Shown here in pieces: positions 24,711 to 32,625 of a stretch of DNA of 64,000 nt. A program made the position numbers and the translations under genes. The DNA is from Nocardia amamiensis (lineage in GTDB: Bacteria > Actinomycetota > Actinomycetes > Mycobacteriales > Mycobacteriaceae). How positions within the stretch are numbered: position 1 is the stretch's first letter; every line of letters starts with the position of its first letter. The notes beneath the pieces were generated by a model. That model saw nothing but the letters and a program-made list of their open reading frames with translations. It was not told the DNA's origin and searched no databases. The stretch covers positions 1-64,000 of the forward strand of contig NZ_JADLQX010000016.1 of assembly GCF_015477605.1 (NCBI RefSeq), in the 5' to 3' direction.

Positions 24711-25582
24711 GTGAGCGAATCGGTTTTCTCGGTCTGGGCAATATGGGTGCGCCGATGGCCGAGCGTCTTTTGGGCTGGCCGGGTGGGCTCGTGGTGTGCG
24801 ATGTCCGCCGAGAGGCGGTCGTGCGGTTCACCGCGGGCGGGGCGTCCGCCGCCGCTTCGGCCGCCGAGCTGGGCGAACAGGCCACGATCATCTCGATCAC
24901 CGTCGTGAACGACGACCAGGTCCTGGAGGTGGTCACCGGCCCCGCCGGGGTGCTGCGGACCGCCGCGCCCGGAACCGTGGTGGCCGTGCACTCGACGATC
25001 AGCGACAGCACCGCCGAGGACCTCGCGACGACGTGCGCCGAACACGGCGTCGAACTCGTGGACGCGCCGGTCAGCGGCGGCGCGCCCGGCGCGACCCGTG
25101 GCACCCTCGCGGTGATGGTCGGCGGCAACGCGGCGGCATTCGAGCGGGTGCGCGAGCCGTTCGGTCGCTTCGCCGATCTGATCGTGCACGCCGGGCCCAT
25201 CGGTGCCGGAACACGAATGAAGTTGGCGCGCAATCTCTTGCATTTCGTCTCCTTCGCCGCCGCCACCGAGGCGCAGCGCCTTGCCGAGGCGGCGGGCCTG
25301 GACATCACCGCGCTCGGCAAGGTGGTGCGGCATTCCGACGCGGTCACCGGCGGCCCCGGCGCCATCATGCTGCGCGATTCCACCGCGCCGATCGCGGACG
25401 GCGACGCCTGGCTGGCGATCCTGCGGCACGTGCGCGATCTCGGCGAGAAGGACCTCGGCCTGGCCCTGGAACTCGGCCAACGGCTCGGCACCGCGCTGCC
25501 GCTGGCCGAACTCGCCCTCGACCGGCTCGGACCCGGACTCGGCGTCGGGACGGGCACATCATCGGAAAGGCTTTCCTCATGA
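24707..25582 (+). CDS. Beta-hydroxyacid (3-hydroxyisobutyrate-type) dehydrogenase family protein
   Basis: 291 residues. The N-terminal GFLGLGNMGAPMAERLL is the Rossmann motif of 3-hydroxyisobutyrate/6-phosphogluconate-type dehydrogenases, DAPVSGGAPGATRGTLAVMVGG is the substrate-binding signature, and the catalytic lysine segment GAGTRMKLARNLL is present, with Arg-Asn replacing the usual Asn-Asn. ATGA overlaps tie it to both neighbours. In this setting it may oxidise a hydroxyacid or act as an imine/ketone reductase of the same fold. Confidence 0.88.
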   Translation: MSERIGFLGLGNMGAPMAERLLGWPGGLVVCDVRREAVVRFTAGGASAAASAAELGEQATIISITVVNDDQVLEVVTGPAGVLRTAAPGTVVAVHSTISDSTAEDLATTCAEHGVELVDAPVSGGAPGATRGTLAVMVGGNAAAFERVREPFGRFADLIVHAGPIGAGTRMKLARNLLHFVSFAAATEAQRLAEAAGLDITALGKVVRHSDAVTGGPGAIMLRDSTAPIADGDAWLAILRHVRDLGEKDLGLALELGQRLGTALPLAELALDRLGPGLGVGTGTSSERLSS

Positions 25583-25983
25583 GTGACAACGGTTCCGCAG
25601 AGACCGTGCGGCAGCGCGGACTGGCCAAGATGGCCGAGGTTTACGGCACCGAATTCCAGGATTACCCTGGCGCCCACTTCGCCGTCACCGCCGACCACCT
25701 CTTCGCCGACATCTGGTCGCGTCCCGGGCTCACCATTCGCGATCGCAGGTTACTGCTGCTCGGCGCGCTGACCGCGCAGGGCGCCATCGACACCGCGGGC
25801 ATCCAGATCGGGGCCGCGCTGCGCAACGGCGAACTCACCGAAGAGCAGCTGCACGAGATCGCGGTGTTCCTGTGCCATTACGTCGGTTGGCCGAACGGCA
25901 CCAAACTCGACCTGCTGGTTGGCACGATTGTCGCGCAGCAGAAGAAGGCCGCGCGCGAGCGGTCCGATCACGCCGAGCAGTGA
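25579..25983 (+). CDS. Carboxymuconolactone decarboxylase (CMD) family protein
   Basis: 134 residues with the CMD fold: FADIWSRPGLTIRDRRLLLLGALTAQG and LHEIAVFLCHYVGWPNG. The AhpD-type CxxC is absent; the layout matches the gamma-carboxymuconolactone decarboxylase branch, with the conserved HY and W. In actinobacterial catabolic clusters such proteins often accompany SDRs and flavoproteins without a proven reaction. It is translationally coupled to the gene upstream. Confidence 0.85.
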   Translation: MSDNGSAETVRQRGLAKMAEVYGTEFQDYPGAHFAVTADHLFADIWSRPGLTIRDRRLLLLGALTAQGAIDTAGIQIGAALRNGELTEEQLHEIAVFLCHYVGWPNGTKLDLLVGTIVAQQKKAARERSDHAEQ

Positions 25984-25995
25984 AGGATCCGGATC

Positions 25996-27465
25996 ATGTC
26001 TGATGCCACCAGCATTCGCCCGTTACGCGCCAGTCGCGTCACGACGTGGCACTACCGAGCCGATGTGGTGGTCGCGGGCTACGGCATCGCCGGGGTGTGC
26101 GCGGCGATCGAGGCGGCCCGCGCGGGCGCCGAAGTGCTGATCCTGGAGCGCACCGGCGGTTGGGGTGGCGCGGCCGCGATGGCGGGCGGGTTCATCTACC
26201 TCGGCGGCGGCACGCCGTTACAGCAAGCCCTCGGCTTCCAGGACACGCCCGAGAACATGGAGACCTTCCTGCTCGCCGCGCTCGGTCCCGGCGTGGACGA
26301 GGCGAAGATCGCCGACTATTGCCGCGGCAGCGTGGAGCACTACAACTGGCTGGTGGCATGTGGTGTGCCGTTCCGGGAAGCGTTCTGGGGCGAGCCGGGC
26401 TGGGAGCCGCCGCACGACGAGGGACTGATGTACTCCGGCGGCGAGAACGCCGCGCCTTTCAACACCATCGCGAAACCGGCTCCCCGTGGCCATGTCCCGC
26501 GCATGGCCGACAAGCGCATCGGGCAGAAGAGCGGCGGCTACATGCTGATGAAGCCGCTGGCCGAGACCGCGGAGGCGCTCGGAGTCGGCGTCGAATACGA
26601 CCTGCGGATCGCGCGGCTGATCGTCGACGACGACGATCGCGTGGTCGGAGTGCTGGCCCGCCGCTACGGACAGGAGGTGGCGGTGCGCGCCGAGCGGGGC
26701 GTCGTCCTGGCCACCGGCAGCTTCGCCTATCACAAGGAGATGGTCGAGCGGTACGCGCCGCGACTGATCGGCAGGCCCGCCGCCGCGATCGAGGAACACG
26801 ACGGTATCGGCATCCGGCTGGCGCAGGCACTCGGCGCGGAACTGGCCCACATGGACGCCACCGAGGTGGCGTTCTTCGGCGACCCGCAACTGCTGGCTCG
26901 CGGCATCCTGGTGAACGGACGCGGCCAGCGCTACATCCCGGAGGACACCTATCCCGGCCGGATCGGGCAGGCGACGCTGATCCAGCAAGACAACCAGGCG
27001 TATCTGGTGCTCGACGAAGCCTCCTACGAGGCCGCGCTGGCCACCGAGACCTCGACGCCGTTCTTCCGTCAGCCACCGACCTGGGTGGCGGAGACGATCG
27101 CCGAACTGGAGGCCGAAATGGGTCTGCTCGGCCGGGCTTTGCAGTCGACCGTGGAGTGCTACAACCTGCACGCCGCCGACGGAGAAGACCCACTGCTGGG
27201 CAAGAAGCCGGAATGGGTGCGCCCGTTGCGCGGCCCGCTGGCGGCCTTCGATATGCGTGGTTTCACCGCGGGTTTCACGCTCGGCGGGCTGCGCACCGAC
27301 CTCGATTCCCGGGTGCTGCATGTTTCCGGCGAGCCGATCGCGGGGCTGTTCGCGGCGGGCCGATGCACGTCCGGTCTCTGCGCGGGCGGATATGTCAGTG
27401 GCGCGTCGCTGGGCGACGGCAGTTTCTACGGGCGGCGAGCGGGCATCGCCGCGGCCAAGAACTGA
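25996..27465 (+). CDS. FAD-dependent oxidoreductase, 3-ketosteroid dehydrogenase / fumarate reductase-like
   Basis: 489 residues. The FAD-binding VVVAGYGIAGVCAAIEAARAG is near the N-terminus; GAAAMAGGFIYLGGG and the C-terminal GLFAAGRCTSGLCAGGYVSG with SLGDGSFYGRRAG are typical of KstD/flavocytochrome c-type flavoproteins. These introduce C=C bonds into ketosteroids or related cyclic ketones. Together with the P450 and the KstR-like sites this suggests breakdown of a steroid or terpenoid ring, but the substrate is not shown by the sequence. Confidence 0.87.
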   Translation: MSDATSIRPLRASRVTTWHYRADVVVAGYGIAGVCAAIEAARAGAEVLILERTGGWGGAAAMAGGFIYLGGGTPLQQALGFQDTPENMETFLLAALGPGVDEAKIADYCRGSVEHYNWLVACGVPFREAFWGEPGWEPPHDEGLMYSGGENAAPFNTIAKPAPRGHVPRMADKRIGQKSGGYMLMKPLAETAEALGVGVEYDLRIARLIVDDDDRVVGVLARRYGQEVAVRAERGVVLATGSFAYHKEMVERYAPRLIGRPAAAIEEHDGIGIRLAQALGAELAHMDATEVAFFGDPQLLARGILVNGRGQRYIPEDTYPGRIGQATLIQQDNQAYLVLDEASYEAALATETSTPFFRQPPTWVAETIAELEAEMGLLGRALQSTVECYNLHAADGEDPLLGKKPEWVRPLRGPLAAFDMRGFTAGFTLGGLRTDLDSRVLHVSGEPIAGLFAAGRCTSGLCAGGYVSGASLGDGSFYGRRAGIAAAKN

Positions 27466-27484
27466 ACCACCCGGTCCGGCCTAG

Positions 27485-27504
27485 TAGTATCCAGACACAT
27501 GTCC
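27485..27504 (+). promoter_or_regulatory. TetR-gene promoter with operator over the start codon
   Basis: TAGTAT (27485-27490) is the -10 box and CCAGACAC separates it from the ATG at 27499, giving a nearly leaderless transcript. The 15 bases 27490-27504 (TCCAGACACATGTCC) are identical to the P450 promoter site, including the ATG. This indicates autoregulation. Confidence 0.7.
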
Positions 27505-28077
27505 GAACCCGATTCCGTCATGCTGGAGGCGACCCGCCGCAGGCTCTCCGGCAAGCAGGCCGACACCGTGGACAAGCTGACCCGCTCGGCGGTGGAAGTG
27601 CTTGCGCGCGAAGGCTTCGCCGGCATGACGATCCGGATGGTCGCCGCCGCGGCCGGCGTCGGAACGGCCACCGCGTACACCTACTTCTCCTCCAAGGAGC
27701 ACTTGGTCGCGGAGATCTTCTGGCGACGGCTGGTCGCTTCCGCTTCACCGGTCAGCGACGACCCGGATCCGAGAACCCGGGTGATCGCCGAGCTGCGCAC
27801 GATCGCCATGCTGGTGGCCGACGAGCAGGAGCTCTCCGGCGCGGTCACCAGCGCCCTGCTCGGCCGCGACCCGGACGTCGAGCACCTGCGCGGGCGTATC
27901 GGGGCCGAGATCCGCAAGCGCATCATCCGCGCACTCGGCCCGGATCCGGAGCCGGACGTGGTCGAATCGCTGGAGTTGCTCTACGCGGGCGCGCTGGTCC
28001 GGGCGGGCATGGGCTATGGCTCGTATTCCGAGATCGCCGACCGGATCGAGGTCTCGGCGCGGCTCATCCTGCGCTAG
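27499..28077 (+). CDS. TetR-family repressor of the oxidative cluster
   Basis: 192 residues. TVDKLTRSAVEVLAREGFAGMTIRMVAAAAGVGTATAYTYFSSKEHLVAEIFW is a complete TetR helix-turn-helix (quoted in parts: helix 1 from residue 22, recognition helix TATAYTYF). The C-terminal domain is probably a ligand-binding pocket. The gene starts inside an operator copy that also occurs exactly at the P450 promoter and in related form at the aldehyde dehydrogenase promoter, so it probably senses a pathway intermediate and controls the whole 18-30 kb cluster. Confidence 0.9.
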   Translation: MSEPDSVMLEATRRRLSGKQADTVDKLTRSAVEVLAREGFAGMTIRMVAAAAGVGTATAYTYFSSKEHLVAEIFWRRLVASASPVSDDPDPRTRVIAELRTIAMLVADEQELSGAVTSALLGRDPDVEHLRGRIGAEIRKRIIRALGPDPEPDVVESLELLYAGALVRAGMGYGSYSEIADRIEVSARLILR

Positions 28078-28174
28078 CGCGGGCGGTGACTTCATCCGGG
28101 TTCGCCGAAATCGAACCCTTCGCGCGCACTTGCTCGTATCTTTGCCGTAGTCGGTACAGATCGGAGAGGGAACA

Positions 28175-29761
28175 GTGCAACCAGGTGGGCTTTCCGCGGA
28201 CTACGTCGTCGTCGGCTCGGGATCGGCCGGCGCGGTGGTGGCCAATCGGCTCAGCGCCGATCCCGGCACGTCGGTGGCGCTGCTGGAGGCCGGTCCGCCG
28301 GATAAGAACAAGTTCACGCACATCCCCGCCGGGTTCGCGAAACTCTTTCGCTCCGAGGTGGATTGGGACTATCTCACGCAGCCCCAGCCGGAGCTGAAGA
28401 ACCGCGAGATCTACTGGCCGCGCGGCAAGATGTACGGCGGCTCGTCCTCGATGAACGCCATGATGTGGGTCCGCGGGTTCCGCGCGGACTACGACGAATG
28501 GGCGCTGCTGGCCGGTGACGAGTGGGGCTTCGCCGCGGCCGTCGAGCAGTTCCGCCGCATCGAACGCGTGGAGGACGCCCAATATCCCGACGAGGGCACC
28601 CAGGGTCCGCTGCACGTCTCCCGCCAGCGCAGCCCGCGCTCGCTCACCGCCGCCTATTTGGCCGCGGTCAAAGAGGCGGGCTACGACGTCGAGCCGCCGA
28701 ACCGCCCGCAGCCGGACGGGTTCAGCGAGACCATGGTGACCCAGCGCGGGGGTCGCCGCTGGAGCACCGCCGACGCGTACCTGCGCCCGGCCCTGCGCCG
28801 TCCGAACCTCGCGGTGCGCAGCGAGGCGCTGGTCACCAGGGTGCTGTTCGACGGAACTCGGGCCATCGGCGTGGAGTACCGCCAAGGCGGCAGCACGCAC
28901 ACGGTGACCGCCCGGCGCGAGGTGGTGCTGTGCGGCGGTGCGATCAACACCCCGCAACTGCTGATGCTCTCGGGCATCGGCGACCGCGACGAGCTGAACC
29001 GCTACGGCATCGAGGTACGCCACCACGCGCCCGAGGTGGGGGCGAATCTGCAGGACCATCTGGTCGCGGCCATCGGCTACGGCGTGGCGGGCGATTCGCT
29101 GTTCGGCGCCGAGAAGCCGCGCCAATTGCTGGACTACCTGATCCGCCACCGCGGCATGCTCACCTCGAACGTCGGCGAGGCGTACGGGTTCGTCCGCAGC
29201 AGGCCGGATCTGGACCTGCCCGACCTGGAGCTGATCTTCGCGCCCGCGCCGTTCTTCTACGAGGGACTCCAGGACCCGACCGAGCACGGCGTAGTGCTGG
29301 CTTCGGTGCTGCTGCGCCCGCAGAGCCGAGGCCGGATCGCGCTGTCGGCCGCGGACCCGTCCGCCAAGCCCGTGATCGATCCGCGCTATCTGTCCGACAG
29401 CGCGGGCGCCGACCGCGCCGCCCTCATGGCCGGACTGCGGGTGTGCGCCCGCATCGCCGCCGAGCCGTCGATGAAAGCGGTGCTCGGCCCGTTGATCTAC
29501 CCGCCGCAGGCGCCCGCCGAACCCGAAGCCGCCCTGGAGTTGACACTCAACTCCTATTCGCACACGCTCTACCATCCGGTCGGCACCTGCCGGATGGGCG
29601 CCGACGCCGCCAGCGTCGTCACCCCGCGGCTGGAAGTGCGTGGCGTGCAAGGGCTTCGGGTCGCCGACGCCTCGGTGATGCCGCTGATCATCCGCGGGCA
29701 CACGCACGCGCCCACGGTGTTCATCGGCGAACAGGCGGCCAAGTTCATCCTCGCCGGATAG
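28175..29761 (+). CDS. GMC-family FAD oxidoreductase (alcohol/choline dehydrogenase-like)
   Basis: 528 residues from GTG 28175, with GGAGAGGG upstream. DYVVVGSGSAGAVVANRL is the FAD motif, the GMC signature region YWPRGKMYGGSSSMNAMMWVRG follows, and the C-terminal HPVGTCRMG and HTHAPTVFIGEQ carry the active-site histidines. Such enzymes oxidise primary or secondary alcohols. It follows the TetR gene with a 97-bp gap and no matching operator, so it may have its own promoter. Confidence 0.92.
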   Translation: MQPGGLSADYVVVGSGSAGAVVANRLSADPGTSVALLEAGPPDKNKFTHIPAGFAKLFRSEVDWDYLTQPQPELKNREIYWPRGKMYGGSSSMNAMMWVRGFRADYDEWALLAGDEWGFAAAVEQFRRIERVEDAQYPDEGTQGPLHVSRQRSPRSLTAAYLAAVKEAGYDVEPPNRPQPDGFSETMVTQRGGRRWSTADAYLRPALRRPNLAVRSEALVTRVLFDGTRAIGVEYRQGGSTHTVTARREVVLCGGAINTPQLLMLSGIGDRDELNRYGIEVRHHAPEVGANLQDHLVAAIGYGVAGDSLFGAEKPRQLLDYLIRHRGMLTSNVGEAYGFVRSRPDLDLPDLELIFAPAPFFYEGLQDPTEHGVVLASVLLRPQSRGRIALSAADPSAKPVIDPRYLSDSAGADRAALMAGLRVCARIAAEPSMKAVLGPLIYPPQAPAEPEAALELTLNSYSHTLYHPVGTCRMGADAASVVTPRLEVRGVQGLRVADASVMPLIIRGHTHAPTVFIGEQAAKFILAG

Positions 29762-29937
29762 GTTCGCCGCTGTCGCGCTGCAGTTGGCAGTTCAGTGCCG
29801 GCACGACCCCGGCCGAGCGGCTCCGAACCGGTCGGTACGCCATGGAGCGGGCAAAGGCCCGGGGAGGTGCACCCCGCGGGGGACACACGGCACCGCGCCT
29901 ACGACTGAATTCCGCCTGAGCCATTCGACTACGCGGC

Positions 29938-30285
29938 CTACGACGCTATGGACAGCGCCAGCGAGGCGGCTGCCAACGCCAGGTAGGGCAGCGGGTATCC
30001 GATATGCGAATAACAGCGCGCCCGGATCACGGTCAGCACCGCGCCGAGGAAGTAGACGACCAACCCGGCGGCCGCCGCCACACCGATCGGCGGCACCGCG
30101 AGACCGATCAGCAGGCCGGCGCCGCCGACCGCCTTGATGAGGGCCAGCGGCGACAGCCATGATTCGGGAACCCCGTACGCTCCCATGTTCGTGCGCACCC
30201 ACTCGGCGCGAACGACGTCGATACCCGCGGCGAGCAACGCGGCGGCGGCCGCCAGCACCGTCGCGGCAATATAGGCGATGACCAT
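29938..30285 (-). CDS. DoxX-like small membrane protein
   Basis: 115 residues with four hydrophobic spans (IAYIAATVLAAAAALLAAG; LALIKAVGGAGLLIGLAV; VAAAAGLVVYFLGAVLTVI; PYLALAAASLALSI) and the DoxX-type IKAVGGAGLL and RARCYSHIGYP segments. DoxX proteins are common partners of ECF41 sigma factors. It is divergent from such a sigma gene, and an ECF41-type promoter faces it. Function within the redox or lipid-stress response is unknown. Confidence 0.85.
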   Translation of the reverse strand: MVIAYIAATVLAAAAALLAAGIDVVRAEWVRTNMGAYGVPESWLSPLALIKAVGGAGLLIGLAVPPIGVAAAAGLVVYFLGAVLTVIRARCYSHIGYPLPYLALAAASLALSIAS

Positions 30286-30356
30286 GCGAAATACCCTTCT
30301 GTCCGGTCGCGCCCGGGCTGCGAAGGTGGAACGGCGGCAAGGTGGCGCCGCGCCAC

Positions 30357-30418
30357 GGTCACCTGGGCGCTGTCGAATCCGTCATCCCGATGACGGGCGG
30401 CGAAGCAGAGAGGTGACA
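30357..30418. promoter_or_regulatory. Mirror-image ECF41-type promoters
   Basis: Plus strand: GGTCAC (30357-30362), 17 bp, CGTC (30380-30383), facing the sigma gene. Minus strand: TGTCAC (30418-30413), 17 bp, CGTC (30395-30392), facing the DoxX gene. The known ECF41 motif is TGTCACA-N16-CGTC. The two -10 elements form the palindrome CCGTCATC-CC-GATGACGG. Confidence 0.72.
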
Positions 30419-30419
30419 G

Positions 30420-31289
30420 ATGCCCACCGATGACGTGCTGACGCGGGAGTTCGCGTCGCAGCGCGACCACCTGCACGCGGTCGCCTACCGGATGCTCGGC
30501 TCACCGACCGAAGCCGACGACGCGGTACAGGAGACGTGGCTGCGGCTGGCCCGCCACGACGTGGCGGACGTGCGGAATCTGCCGGGCTGGCTCACCACGG
30601 TCGTGTCCCGGATCTGCCTGGACATGTTGCGCGCCCGGGCGGCGCGGCGCGAGGAGCCGCTGGACCAGGTGGACCGGCCGGGGGATGACGACACCGAACC
30701 GGAGCGCGAAGCGGTGCTCGTCGAGTCGGTCGGCCGCGCGCTGCTGGTGGTGCTGGATCGTCTCGGCCCCGACGAGCGGGTCGCATTCGTCCTGCACGAC
30801 CTGTTCGCGGTGCCGTTCGAGCAGATCGGGCCGATCGTCGGCCGCACGACGACGACCGCCAAGAAGCTCGCCAGCCGCGCCCGGCATCGCGTGCGCGGTG
30901 ATGCTACGGGCTCGAGCGATTTCACCGCGCAACGGCACGTCGTCGACGCGTTTCTCGACGCGGCGCGCGGCGGCGATCTCGACGGGCTCTTGGCTGTTCT
31001 CGCACCCGGCGTGATCCGGACCGCCGACCCGGCCGCGCTGCCCGCCGGTCTGCCGACGACGGTGCGCGGCGCGTCGGCAGTCGCCAGGGAAACCGTGCTG
31101 CTGCGCCGCCGCTCGCGGCTGGCGGCGTCCGCACTGGTCGACGGTGGCGTGGGCATCCTGGTGGCGCCGCACGGCCGCCTCCTGCTGGCGCTCAGGGTCG
31201 CCGTGCGGGCCGACCGCGTCGCCGCCTACGAGGTGATCGCCGATCCCGCCCGGCTGCGGCGGCTGACGATCACCGTGCTGCCCAACTGA
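30420..31289 (+). CDS. ECF41-family sigma factor (SigJ-like) with C-terminal SnoaL-like domain
   Basis: 289 residues. Region 2 reads AYRMLGSPTEADDAVQETWLRL and region 4 RVAFVLHDLFAVPFEQIGPIVGRTTTTAKKLASRARHRV. A long C-terminal extension (from about residue 165: QRHVVDAFLDAARGGDLDGLLAVL) is the SnoaL-like domain of ECF41, with the conserved DGG near 240 and DPARLRRL near the end in place of the NPDKL motif. In this group the extension, rather than an anti-sigma factor, controls activity. It is divergent from a DoxX gene, and both share ECF41-type promoters, implying autoregulation. Confidence 0.92.
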   Translation: MPTDDVLTREFASQRDHLHAVAYRMLGSPTEADDAVQETWLRLARHDVADVRNLPGWLTTVVSRICLDMLRARAARREEPLDQVDRPGDDDTEPEREAVLVESVGRALLVVLDRLGPDERVAFVLHDLFAVPFEQIGPIVGRTTTTAKKLASRARHRVRGDATGSSDFTAQRHVVDAFLDAARGGDLDGLLAVLAPGVIRTADPAALPAGLPTTVRGASAVARETVLLRRRSRLAASALVDGGVGILVAPHGRLLLALRVAVRADRVAAYEVIADPARLRRLTITVLPN

Positions 31290-31409
31290 TCCCGGCCAGC
31301 CGCGCGTCCTTGCACCGACGGCCGCTCGCCTCCGGTGCAAACTCGATCGGCCACCCAAACGAGCGCTCTGCGGAGGGGAGCCCCCTCGCGTCGGGCCTCC
31401 CGCGTTCGA

Positions 31410-32375
31410 TCAGCGCGTCGCCGGCGGCTCCCGATCGCCGTTGGGCTCGCCCAGTTCCGCCAGCCTGCGTCGCCGGAAATCCCGTGGTGTCTCACCGAAG
31501 CGCGCCTTGAACGCCGAGGAGAACCACGCGGGGGTGAATCCGGCGCGGACGGCCAGTTCCTGGATGGGGACTTCCTCGCGGGCCGGATCCTCGAGCAGAT
31601 CACGTGCGGCGCGCAGCGCTTCGTCCCGCCGCACGTCGCGGTAGGTGGTGCCCATTTGTTGCAGCACCGACCGCAGCTGCCGGGGCGACCAGCCCAGCGC
31701 GTGCGCGACGGCGGGCAGTCGCAGGTCACCTCGTCCGACGTTGGCTCGCACGTACTGCCGGACCTGCGCGGCGATCTGGGCGTGATGAGCTCGCTGCGGA
31801 TCGGTGTCCCCGACCGCGATCAGGCACAGCAACTCGGCGATGCGATCGCAGACCGCATTGAACTCCCGGTCGGAGAGGTTCGCCTGTTCGGCGTGCGTGC
31901 TGCGCATCATGGCCTGCGCGACGCGGCCGAGGCCGGAGTTCAGCTCGATCGTCATCCCCCGCCCGGCCACAGGTCCCGCACGGTGATCCAGTTCCGCGCG
32001 CGGAACCTGAAACGCGTACGCGGACAACAGCGGAATGTGTTGCTGACACAGGTCGTCCAGCGCGGTCACCGCGGCCTGACCGGAATGCGCTTGCGTCTCC
32101 ACATCGCGGTACCGAACCGAGTACACGCCCCGCTCGGGGACGACGACCCAGTAGAAATCGTCGCACGGCTGATGGCGGATGTTCGTCCGTGTGCGATAGG
32201 ACGTACAGCTGCCGCGCTGCTCCCAGCGCAACAATCGATAGACAGCCGATTCCTGAACCGTCAGCCCCGAATACCACCGCTCGGGATCGCCGTACTCGTA
32301 GTCCATCGGAACGAAGCTGTTGGCGATTGTGGTCCACGACTTCGAATCGCTCGCGGTCACGCCATAGCACTTCAT
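31410..32375 (-). CDS. AraC-family transcriptional regulator
   Basis: 321 residues. The C-terminal double helix-turn-helix reads LRLPAVAHALGWSPRQLRSVLQQMGTTYRDVRRDEALRAARDLL and then ELAVRAGFTPAWFSSAFKARFGETPRDFRRRRL (domain at about 215-305). The N-terminal half (about 1-200) resembles the AraC-binding-domain-like region of OruR/FeaR-type regulators. It is divergent from the PucR gene, but no metabolic gene lies beside it, so its target is not evident. Confidence 0.88.
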   Translation of the reverse strand: MKCYGVTASDSKSWTTIANSFVPMDYEYGDPERWYSGLTVQESAVYRLLRWEQRGSCTSYRTRTNIRHQPCDDFYWVVVPERGVYSVRYRDVETQAHSGQAAVTALDDLCQQHIPLLSAYAFQVPRAELDHRAGPVAGRGMTIELNSGLGRVAQAMMRSTHAEQANLSDREFNAVCDRIAELLCLIAVGDTDPQRAHHAQIAAQVRQYVRANVGRGDLRLPAVAHALGWSPRQLRSVLQQMGTTYRDVRRDEALRAARDLLEDPAREEVPIQELAVRAGFTPAWFSSAFKARFGETPRDFRRRRLAELGEPNGDREPPATR

Positions 32376-32492
32376 GGTGACAACCTATCGCCGTCGGTTC
32401 ACCGATGTCCTATTGTCCACCAACACAACGCGATCCGCTCGGGTTCCACGCAGCGCGCCCGTCTCGCCGTGGACCAGCAGTGTGCCCACCCC

Positions 32493-32508
32493 CTGTGATC
32501 GTTCACAG
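32493..32508. promoter_or_regulatory. 16-bp palindrome between the AraC and PucR genes
   Basis: CTGTGA-TCGT-TCACAG has perfect 6-bp arms. It resembles a CRP/GlxR site, but the spacer between TGTGA and TCACA is four bases instead of six. It may be an operator for either divergent regulator. Confidence 0.35.
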
Positions 32509-32625
32509 CGACGATTCGACCGGCCTCCCGCGCTCTCACAGAAGCCGCGGATCGGGTCCGCGACGAGGATCGACCGATTAGTGTGAATGCGCTGCACACC
32601 AATCGTGGGCGGAAGGGAGTCGCCA

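Noticed and set aside
26046..28397. 783-codon plus-strand frame spanning the flavoprotein, TetR and part of the GMC genes
   Set aside because: It crosses three recognisable genes in another frame and has Arg/Gly/Pro-rich composition without domains.
32493..32508. CRP/GlxR binding site
   Set aside because: The half-sites match, but the spacer is four bases instead of six, so it is listed only as an unassigned palindrome.
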